Shown here: one piece after another, positions 55,400 to 64,000 of the stretch
Numbering within the stretch: position 1 is the first letter of the stretch
Layout: every line of letters begins with the position of its first letter
Assembly (NCBI GenBank): GCA_013407085.1
Contig: JACCGJ010012616.1
Span: forward strand, 1 to 64,000
Length of the DNA: 64,000 bases
Direction: 5' to 3'
Origin: Atriophallophorus winterbourni
Lineage: Eukaryota; Platyhelminthes; Trematoda; Plagiorchiida; Microphallidae
Translations under genes and position numbers: made by a program
The notes under the pieces: model-generated
What the model was told of the DNA's origin: nothing
Seen by the model: the letters and a program-made list of their open reading frames with translations, nothing else
The model's database searches: none

Positions 55400-56250
55400 G
55401 ACCGATAGCAGGGCAGCAGGCATTTCACGGACCCCAGCGGGACCGCTATAAGATCTGGACTCTGAGGATGATGTTACACATTTTTGCCTGCAAAATCAGT
55501 GACATCCAGAACAAGAGCGATCGACTATCGGGAATTGGCAAGACGGTGGGTTTAGCAATTAACGCCGTGAAATCGGATGTAATGTGGAAGAATGCTTGGA
55601 GGCAACCAACAATGTTTGTGGACGGTCAACCACACAGTTAAGTAAGAGATACAGTATACCTTGGGCGAAAACTGACGGTAAATGTTGACTATGAATATGA
55701 GGTAGGGAGAAGAGTCGGGAATGCGAACCAAGCATTCTGCATGCTGAATTCCATTTGGAAATCCTCCGCTCTCAGCATCAACATGAAGATCAGACTCTTC
55801 AAGAGCAACGTTCAAAGTGTGTTGTTTTATGTATCGAAATGCTGAAAGACGACCGCTGCCAGTGAGCGCAAAATTAACGTGTTTCAAACTGAGTGCTTGA
55901 GAAGGATTCTACAGATTTTTTGGCCACACACTATTTAAAATAAAGAGCTCTGAAAAAACTGGTCTAAAGTTGGTATCTACCGTAGTCAAAAGACAACGGC
56001 GGAGATGGTTTGGTCATGTCTGTAGGATGGATCACAGTTCGCATACAAAGGTATTCATTCACTGGCTTTCGCGAGGTGACCGAAAAATGGGACGACTCAA
56101 GACAACTTGGCGCAAAACGTTGGAACGCGAACTACATACACAAGGATTTACGGTGCAGAATGCAACGGAAGCAGCGGCAGACCGGAAACACTGGCGTGGG
56201 GTTGTTTTTGCCTCATGTACCACCCGGCACGGAGAGGGCTGAGTGAGTGA
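55400..56250 (+). mobile_element. SR2-like RTE retrotransposon, 3' half of ORF2
   Basis: Plus-strand fragment after the RT palm. Readable: VGLAINAVKSDVMW, YLGRKLTVNVDYEYEV, RRVGNANQAFCMLNSIWKSS, MKIRLFKSNVQSVLFY, ERKINVFQTECLRRILQIFW (to about 55920), then the C-terminal block at 55970-56242. The first parts carry stops. No RT catalytic motif; it is 5'-truncated. The TGAG-rich tail at about 56238-56256 (GAGTGAGTGAGTAAGTGA) may be the 3' short-repeat end. Confidence 0.75.
55970..56242 (+). pseudogene. RTE ORF2 C-terminus
   Basis: Frame: VKRQRRRWFGHVCRMDHSSH, then RKMGRLKTTWRKTLERELHT, ADRKHWRGVVFASCTTRHGE. The R.RW.GHV.RM, RGRPK.TW...LE.EL and DR..WR..V..(L/S)C order is typical of RTE ORF2 ends and matches the C-terminal piece at 8442-8648 in type. 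The overlapping frame 56010-56246 is a shadow. Confidence 0.8.
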
Positions 56251-56589
56251 GTAAGTGATATTTTCAAATTGCAATACTTGCCAATTGAAAACGTTATTCG
56301 TATATTTTTTTCGGAATAAAAATCAACAACAGAATTATGCTGGAAAATAATTTCAATTGATTTTTCTCACATGATCATAATATCATAACGCTTCTCTTGC
56401 AGTAGCACCCAATTACATTATGATAAACCATGGTTTCAATAGTCCATTACCTGATGTAATAGTTTATACCATATTGCGTTTGCATCATCGGTCGATACGG
56501 GACATTAATGTACATCACAAGCGCATGATAAATTCATGATCTACATCAATTAAAATGACTCTACAATCAGCTCAGTAACGATGAAAATT

Positions 56590-57440
56590 ATTCAGTCGAC
56601 GGTGTAATCTGCTTTCAGCAGCCAAGATCTAAATCTGCTATATACACCGGTTTAGACATGACGAATTGCTCAGTGCCTATGAGGTCAGAGGTCTAGAGGA
56701 AGATCTTCACAACACCTCAGTTCGGTTCAAAGAGCTTTCTTTTCTTTTTTGCAAAAGAGATTTTGCGGCATGTCAATGGTCAATTTATGATATAAATTCA
56801 CTATTGATATTCCTTATTAGTACCATTTACAATACTGTACACATGATCCAACCACCGTGGGCGATGCCTTCGTAGTAGGGTGAACATGCTCTCTATAGCA
56901 GCTCTTGAAATCACTTCTGCATTCGTCACTTTAACCATCCAAATTTATTTGGGATACTGTGAAAACTTCGTAAATACAAAGCACCCTGATTTCGTTCATG
57001 TTTGCATAAATGATCCTGGTACAACTGCCGTGAACTAAAGACTTTAGTACGCACGCGTTTTCTATATCATCTCCGTTTTCACAGTCACCTTGATCTTCTT
57101 TATGACACGAGTTTAAACAGCACAAGATTTCAGCTGCTCTGCAAATCTGCAATCAATCTCTGCGTCTGGCGAGAGGCTTTCCCTAATAATCGATCCAAGA
57201 TATGTAAAACTATGTAGTGTTTCGAGGTGACAGTTCTCCTGTGTGATGTTGCAAGGAGATAGAATCCCTTAAATAAGGTCATCGGTCTCGCAGATGATGA
57301 TTGTTAACCGAAAATTATTTGCATGTCATTAGCGACTGAATGCGTTCTTTAGAGTAAGCAATAAATTCTGCATCGTCGTCAGACTGCAGTCCACGGATGA
57401 GCAGGTCCAGTACCTTGGCTGCTCCTATTGCTTATAGTGT
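56590..57440 (-). mobile_element. RTE-like APE LINE fragment (post-RT region), minus strand
   Basis: Nucleotide similarity to copy 1: CTGCTTTCAGCAGCCAAGA (56608-56626) versus CTGCGTTTAGCAGCCAAGA, and GGGTGAACATGCTCT (56879-56893) versus 11591-11605. Inside, the minus-strand reading YLGSIIRESLSPDAEIDCR (about 57205-57150) and DNIENACVLKSLVHGSCT-like sequence (56931-57152 frame) match the block between RT motif C and the post-RT domain, which copy 1 has lost. Stops are frequent. Confidence 0.65.
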
Positions 57441-57449
57441 TTGTTGAAA

Positions 57450-60400
57450 AATAATGAAGGTGCTATGCGTTTTTCCAGACATCGATTAAATTACTTGAGA
57501 TCACCCATTCTAAATAGGAATAGCTCTAACCATTTGTTCATATAGATGCAAGGCTATAATATTTCAATTACCTTTCAAATTTTTGCAATCGGCCCCTGTG
57601 TTTGTAGATAATATGCATTATAATTACACAGGTTCATTGAATGTACAAATAAGTGTAATTTTGCAGTTTCAATAATTAAAAAAGATGTCGATTATATTTC
57701 TTCGCTTTTCCAAATTAAATACACCGATATTATGTCATATAAATGATTTTCAGAAAAGAATTTATGGTGATTATAAAACTTGAATCATTCACTCAAGAAT
57801 TCATGAGCAAAGCTTAGCAAATTCATGAAATCGAATACCCGCCTTATTATAGTTATCATAACTGACTTGCGTCACCTGGCCTAGATAGAATACTAGAATA
57901 TGCTGCATTCCAAATAATTCGAAAATAATTTAAGTGCAAAATTGACACTGTTTTTCTGTCCGTGCAATTTAGTTTCGCAACACGGAATCGAATATTCATT
58001 TACGTGTAAAACCAAATTGCTCTCCGATATGTTATCAGTGTTACATGGATTGTATAATATTTGATAAGTATCATGAGTTTAGAAAATCGAGAACAAATTC
58101 AACGCAGCTGCATGCCATTCATAGAGCAAGGTTACATAGAAAGTACGGTTTCAAAACTGAGCTCTATTACAATGTACACTGTTTCTACTTCTCTAAATGT
58201 CTCGTTGAATTCAGTAACGAATGATACATTTAGAATATTATAAAATTGTTCTTTTCAAATTTTTCATGTTCGCTAAATGTCATACGTTACCAACAGAAAT
58301 GATTGGTCAATATTAATCCCGATTACAATTATTAACAATCGTTCAAATTTACAAAAATGATTTTTTCTGACAATGCCTCATACTAAAGAATGATGCTGCT
58401 GTTATTAGTGGATTAAATTATCAGTTTATCACGGCAATTCGAGAAAACACAGAGCTGGAAATCAGAAGATGAACCAAATTGTTTAGAAAGATGTCCAGAT
58501 GTGGACTTGGATATCGTAGCATTAACAGAGTACATGGAATGTTTGGATGAGTAACTGTAGTTATGCAGATAAATGTTTGATCGTTGTGGGTGTGATGCGG
58601 CGTTTGCGGACATATCTCATCTAAATATTCAGGGTTTCTAGTTCAGCTCAGTATAATGAACGATCTGTTAAAATATGCATTGATTTCTTTCTATCTACTT
58701 CCAAAATCTACTGAAGCAATCTAGGCGATCAGCTGCTCATCAGCACCTAAATATTTTTCTTTATTAAATTTTTCGCTCCAACATATCTCAAGAACAGTTT
58801 TTGGTATTCGATATATGTTGAAGTGAGCTTGTGAAAAGAAATAAATATTTTGAGGAAACAGAAATATATAGATCGGTTAGTTGCCAAAAATTGATAACGA
58901 GCATAATGTCCATTTGGTAAATATAACTAAACCTAAATAAAATCGTATCCAACAACCGAAGGCTGAAAATCTTTATGCATTATGGATAAAAGTGCTAAAA
59001 TAATCAGATAACAATGTTTATCATTACAAAACATACACAATGTTACCGCTTGACCTTTAAGTAAATAAAAACAGCTATATTTATAGTATAGTAATTTGCT
59101 CGAAGGAAAAATCCTGAACAAGTTTTATAACCGTAAACTTTATACTCGTAAAAGGCCAATGAATTTAGCATCATATAAAAATTAGTTATATAAAGGCATG
59201 GTGTTTTTAAGGGAATAAACGAGCAGTTTTTGTTTTTTTATATTTCAGCATACTATCACAGCCTTAATTTCGAAAAATACATACTTGAATCAAATGCAAT
59301 TTATTATTATTGTTCATCGCATTTATGTTATTTTATTCCGAAAATTACGTCAGGTAAATATTTGAGACACATTTATACATTCATGAATCAATTGGTGAAT
59401 ACAGCAATAATAAATATATATTAATGCTTTTTAGAGCATGTAAATTGAAACCTTTACAATAGTTTCAATATAATTCTTACAAAATCAAAATATTGGAAAC
59501 ATTTTGGAATCCATATCTGAAGACGTGTTTCCACAAATATTATAAGTGTTAAATTCATGAAGCATTCAACATGCTCATCTTATCATTGTCTATTCAGTCA
59601 ATTTAATTTTGACCTCGCTTTTTATTCTAAATAAATGTTTAAATATCAATGTGTCCTATAAAGCACGATAGCATTAATTTGTATGTATAAAATTTGTAAT
59701 ATTTAAGCTAACCTTAACACCATTTACCCACAGGACATTTCAAAAGATAATCGCGGGCTACCTCCTAATTTAAATATTTTAGGGGATATGTAATATATAT
59801 TAATATACATTTAATAAAATCCAATGAACCGCTTACTCCTCTCTATCAGTCCTGATGTAAGATATCGTTTTAGTTATTTCAGATTAGTATTGAAATATTA
59901 TATTTGTAAATCATAAAGTCTCAACTTCGTATTACTTTCTTGAATGTTACGTTCAATTAAATATATACCCTTAGAGATTACTGATGGAAAATCTGACATT
60001 ACCAACTAATGAAAAGCAAACACAGAAAGATCTTCCTTCAATTTATTCTTCAATGATGTTTCAGTGAATATCACCCATCGCGGTGAATAGAGTTTCCAAT
60101 TGCATAAATTGTATACCAGTCATATTCATTTAAATGTTCATTATTTTAAGGACATACGAACTGAACATTTCAAAAACTATGTTGTGAATTTTCCGCATTA
60201 AGCTTGACTTCATATTCCAATTTTTTTGAAAATCGATACAGTTGAAAACCTCGATCTATTTAGCAATCGAAGTCATCTACTGCATGTTGTTGTTGCTGCG
60301 ACTTATAGAAGCTATCAACTATCTCACCTTGATTGATACACATGAAAATCTTCATAGGGATGTATCATGTCAGCATAACATAAACGTGTTGTAGATGAAT

Positions 60401-60990
60401 GAAGACAGATTTTATTAGACTACTTTGATAAGAATATTATGCAGTAGATGAACGTTCAATGTTCTCTATCAACTAGAGTTACCAGTTCCAATCGCCATAT
60501 AATAGATAAAATGAAGCGTGCACAGTCTGAATTACTTCTAAATCGTGAAGGTTGATGAGTATTGAGTAAGGTAAGAATTAATCATCATATTATTAAAACC
60601 TATGACCTGCAATATACATAAGGATCTAGAAACCCAGGTAAATTATGCCAGTGAATACCAAACAACAATATATAATAAATAAATAACATATTTTGGCATA
60701 ATTTACAATTATTATGTCGTGTTTTTAGTAACAGATATCATAGTTTAGGAAGAGTTGAAGTATTTATTATAAACAAAGAAACAAACAGATAAAACCGAAA
60801 ATGATTTGCATGAATGCTATTCAGAAGACAATGAATTGACATAATCAGAATTCTTCCGACTACTTACTAGAACTTTTCGGTTTGATTTCCGCTAATGTGC
60901 AGAAGTAATTTAGTTAAATCGGAAAATGTCAACGAGTTAAATAAAATCAGCAGCCAAATAAAACCTGTGAACTAAATATCACGGTTTATA
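57450..60990. other. Unassigned AT-rich stretch
   Basis: Only short, low-complexity open frames on both strands; no domain, no tandem repeat that I can see. This is the longest apparently repeat-free part of the window. Confidence 0.4.
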
Positions 60991-61011
60991 ATAAAATTTT
61001 CTTGGCTTCCA

Positions 61012-61235
61012 TTAGCACAGCATCCGGCGCACCTCGAACATATCATTGTTAGAGAAAATAACGAATAATAGGGACCAAAGACTTGTATTGCTCAAATTTC
61101 CAGCACTCGCATACCAAAACCGGTTTATTGTTTTTGCCGTCACCAGATGGACACAGGGAATTTGTAATTATGTCAAATATATCATGTTCACCTTATTACG
61201 ATAACCCTGTCCAAGCTGGCTCGATCAAGTTTAAA
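61012..61235 (+). mobile_element. LINE scrap interrupted by a hammerhead-like segment
   Basis: CCATTAGCACAGCATCCGGC and GAACATATC (61009-61047) match the LINE copy 2 post-RT block (CATCTACACAGCATCCGTCG, 24352-24390). CATGTTCACC.TATTACG (61186-61202) with CAAGCTGGCT matches the next part of the block (11580-11605). Copy 2 has about 50 bases between these parts, this copy about 140; the surplus holds the motif at 61095-61150. Confidence 0.5.
61095..61150 (-). ncRNA. Degenerate hammerhead-like motif
   Basis: Minus strand: CTGGTGA (one change from CTGATGA), CGGCAAAAACAA, TAAACCGGTTTTGGTATGC. It keeps the palindromic ACCGGT stem III and the CGGCAAA stem II start of the 0.9 kb array motif. GAAA has become TAAA and position A6 is G, so it should be inactive. 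Confidence 0.4.
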
Positions 61236-61239
61236 CAAT

Positions 61240-61875
61240 GAATAATGGTCGAATTTCAGTTTATTTACTTCGAAAAAGTTAAACGTAGGAACCTTTCTTT
61301 CAGCAGGTCGTGCTTCTGGCACAAATACGCTTCCAGTAGTGATACGACATTTATAGTCTCCAACCTTACGATTTAGGAGAAGCTAATTCGTAACTGCTCC
61401 CTTTGCGCTCATTGTGCAGTGAATACTAAGTTGAGAAATGGTAGCTACTATCCTCAGCTGCAGAGGATTAAGCTCAAAAACACATTTACAATGCCCCCGA
61501 CTAGCTTAATACAGAGTATTGCTGTGAGCGCCTCGGTGTTGCTTTTTCTCTCGGATTGCTTTGACTTTGTAACGCTACGACTAAATGTATTGAACACAAA
61601 AGCTGTTCTAAATCATACTTGATTCACCAGAAATCCACAGATTGTAGATTAAGATGAAGGATAGTTTATCATGCATTTTGCTGAGGAATTATAAGAATTT
61701 AGATAAAAAAGATCCTCTCAAATTGCGTGTAATATATTTCCAACGGAGGTGAATTTAATCATTAATTCAAGCAAAATAAAATGAATCACAATCGAAATTT
61801 ATTATGATTTATAATTTTTTTTAACAAATTATATTTTAATTTTCAATATATATTCTTCATATAGACGTATACTAT
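61240..61875. other. Unassigned stretch
   Basis: Contains a 67-codon plus-strand frame (61419-61622) without a recognisable domain. Confidence 0.3.
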
Positions 61876-61879
61876 AATA

Positions 61880-62548
61880 AGGTTCCAAGGTTTTCACAGC
61901 CGGGGGCGGCGGTGGGGATGAGCTCCCACTGTCTATAAAATGCTCCCATATGGCGTGCGTCTCAAACAGCCTCTGACAACCAAAGCCCAGCTCCTGGCCT
62001 GCACGTGGCGGAACTGCTTCTACTGACAGGAGAAGGGGCGAAGGCGGATGACTGGCGCCTCAAAACCAGTTTGCTCCGGGTAGATGGAGCTCGTCAGCCT
62101 GGGAGGGCAGTCCATCTAAGGGAAGGAAAACCCTTATTCCAAACCTCCGCTGCCTTGCGGCATACCCGATTGCGGGAAAGGCTTCGGGAGTGAACCCTGA
62201 GGAAAAATCCTTGCTGCCTTGCAGGTTGCACCTGGTCGTGCAAAGGCTAGAGAGGCGTACTCGAACAATCGCCGAGGCACTTCAAGAGAGGCGCAAGAAC
62301 CCTCAAAATGGTCACCGGCTCTCGTGAAGGAAAAAAACCGCTGCCTTGCGGATAGACTTTTGAGTCAAAGGCTCCGGGTGGGGTCCCCTAAGCTAACCCC
62401 CTACTTCGGCCTTGGCAACCGGGTAGTATGTCGCCTTCAACAAGAACCATGGAACCTACATTTTTCTTTCATCATGTACCCTCTTCATGGTATACTTGTT
62501 GGCACTTCGTCTGTAAAGACTTGTGTAAAAATAAATAAATAATAATAA
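61880..62548 (+). mobile_element. Non-autonomous composite: LINE leader plus A-rich 3' tail
   Basis: GC-rich island in AT-rich DNA. The first 250 bases match the 5' leader of LINE copy 1 read on the opposite strand. The middle has three variants of a CTGCCTTGC(A/G)G...AAAGGCT(T/C/A) phrase (about 62149-62185, 62213-62250, 62340-62375). The end (62490-62548) is TGTTGGCACTTCGTCTGTAA, then AAATAAATAAATAATAATAA, like a retroposon tail. No RT or endonuclease. I infer a short element carrying 5' and 3' ends only. Confidence 0.6.
62005..62193 (+). pseudogene. Leader ORF relic of the composite
   Basis: 62 codons with GKPLFQTSAALRHTRLRERL, aligned to the leader ORF of LINE copy 1 (GKPLSQTSTAL). The frame closes at 62193. 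Function unknown. Confidence 0.35.
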
Positions 62549-62549
62549 T

Positions 62550-64000
62550 ACTATAATAAATATTCTTGTTCAAATTGATGTCCGTGAATACTTATTTAAA
62601 AACGTTTAGAAACAGAAAATTTTCTAAATATACTATATTTCCAGTAAATAAAATATTAATAGTGATGAAAACCAGTCTTCAATACAGAATACCTGAAAAC
62701 TGAAATATTGTATTTTTTTAATCTAAACAATTGTTGTTCATAATTGTGTTATCGGTGCTGTAAATTAGTCGTTTTTGAACTCGTCAGAAATGTGTGTATT
62801 ACCTAGGAAGTTGAGTGGCTTAACTACGGACGAAATATTTCTGTGAAGTTTCTAAAATCAATAATGAATTCATTTTTATTGACTTACGATTGGAAATCTC
62901 TTTCATTGGAAAGTAAATACCTATCGAAAATTTACAAGAAATTCGAATCGGTAAATGCTGGGTTAAATCTATTGAATTATGTTTCCAATAATTTATTTTT
63001 ACCATTTATTCAAATAACCACTTAAATCAAATTGAATCAATTTGACATCTATGCAAGCTTATTATTTTCTTTAATTGAAACGAGAGTGAATATTAAAACA
63101 AGTTGCTCCTTTATGAGCCTGTTGAATAAATTTAGCACGAATAACAGCGGCATACAACCGCAACTTGTTTCCCATTAATCCACTGGTCCAAGCGCATGCG
63201 AATTCTGAACATACATTCAATAAATGATGAGAGCACACAGCGCAAATCCTATCATAAATATGTGTGTGTGATAGAAATATGCCAATGAGAAATTTTCAAG
63301 AACTGTTTGGAATTTCATGCGAGTTTTCATACGTTAAGAATATGCTCCACAAATAGGTATCTTAATTCTCAGTAGTGATTCGAAAATAGCTAATTATTCC
63401 TCATAATAATAATCATTTAACTAATCAACTTTTCCAGCAAATTATGCATCATTCAAACGAGCTACGAAAATTGATTATCAAACTCACAACGTTGTCCTTT
63501 TTCCTCAAAGGTCACTATAAAACATATCATATATAATGACCCAAATTATTCGCAAGTCGCAAATAAATGAAATTGCTTGACTTTTTTATTTTTAAGGTTG
63601 GAAAAATTTAGTTATATTAAAAAGTTTCTACATGTTTTCTGTGCATTACAGCATGTGATTATCTATCAAAAACCTCAATGCTAACCAGATGGTATACGAT
63701 CCACCGAAAATATTTTCATTGGATTTTTTTGCAAGTATTCCATAAAAATTGCTTTACCTATCTTCTCAAAATGAAACGTGTTATTAATTCACACGGAAGA
63801 CACGCGGAGAATGTTCTTAGAACAAACATTTTTTCGACCATCTCTGTTTAACTTCAACGCTGTGTTGCACCATAAACTTGAAAATTTCTCTTTTTCTTTG
63901 GAGATAATAATATAATCAATAATTTATTCACGGTCTTTCTGTTGACAAATGCAATGAGATTGCATATGTTGTTAATGTCATGGGTAATTTTTCTGTGAAT
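62550..64000. other. Unassigned AT-rich stretch
   Basis: No motif or repeat recognised on either strand up to the window end. Confidence 0.4.

Noticed and set aside
55552..55887. 111-codon minus-strand frame
   Set aside because: Antisense shadow of the RTE ORF2 region on the plus strand, which matches a known family.
58715..58760. Minus-strand CTGATGAGCAGCTGATCG
   Set aside because: No GAAA follows; not a hammerhead.

Overview
This 64 kb window is eukaryotic, AT-rich and almost entirely repetitive. I found no intact host gene, tRNA, rRNA or CRISPR array. Every protein-like stretch I recognise comes from a retroelement: a CR1-like LINE with a PHD-type zinc finger ORF1, an RTE-like APE LINE in many pieces, SR2-like RTE tails, K02A2.6-type Gypsy LTR elements, and Penelope-like elements (PLEs) with a GIY-YIG endonuclease. 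This mix, together with low GC and many (TA)n runs, resembles flatworm genomes, particularly schistosomatid flukes. That assignment is inference from element families, not from a marker gene.

Layout. 1-10 kb: minus-strand CR1-like 3' ends, one decayed PLE (3.6-5.3 kb), a second PLE with an uninterrupted GIY-YIG domain (5.8-6.2 kb), and a collapsed RTE that keeps both ends (8.4-8.8 kb). 9.8-16.7 kb: a degenerate plus-strand Gypsy element, split in its RT catalytic motif by a minus-strand LINE (about 11.1-14.6 kb). 16.7-24.9 kb: a plus-strand CR1-like element whose endonuclease is interrupted by a 3.0 kb minus-strand Gypsy element (LTRs 18438-18755 and 21142-21438, 5-bp target duplication GTTAG). 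The CR1 piece is then fused at 21.93 kb to a plus-strand copy of the RTE-like LINE. 25-29.4 kb: small LINE and PLE scraps in AT-rich DNA.

29.4-43.2 kb is a degenerate array of roughly 0.9 kb units interspersed with 5'- and 3'-truncated PLE RT fragments. At least five units carry a hammerhead-ribozyme-like motif on the plus strand. 43.5-54.1 kb is a tandem array of three almost identical 3,408-bp units preceded by a diverged partial unit. Each full unit carries a minus-strand motif with the complete hammerhead core (CTGATGA, a 4-bp stem II, GAAA, a palindromic ACCGGT stem III and a C at the cleavage site). 54.1-64 kb holds an SR2-like RTE 3' half, LINE scraps, one LINE-derived composite (61.88-62.55 kb) and long stretches with nothing recognisable.

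The two hammerhead-bearing arrays are the most interesting content. Hammerhead ribozymes are known in PLE terminal repeats and in schistosome satellites, so the novelty lies in this arrangement and in the 3.4 kb unit, not in the ribozyme class.
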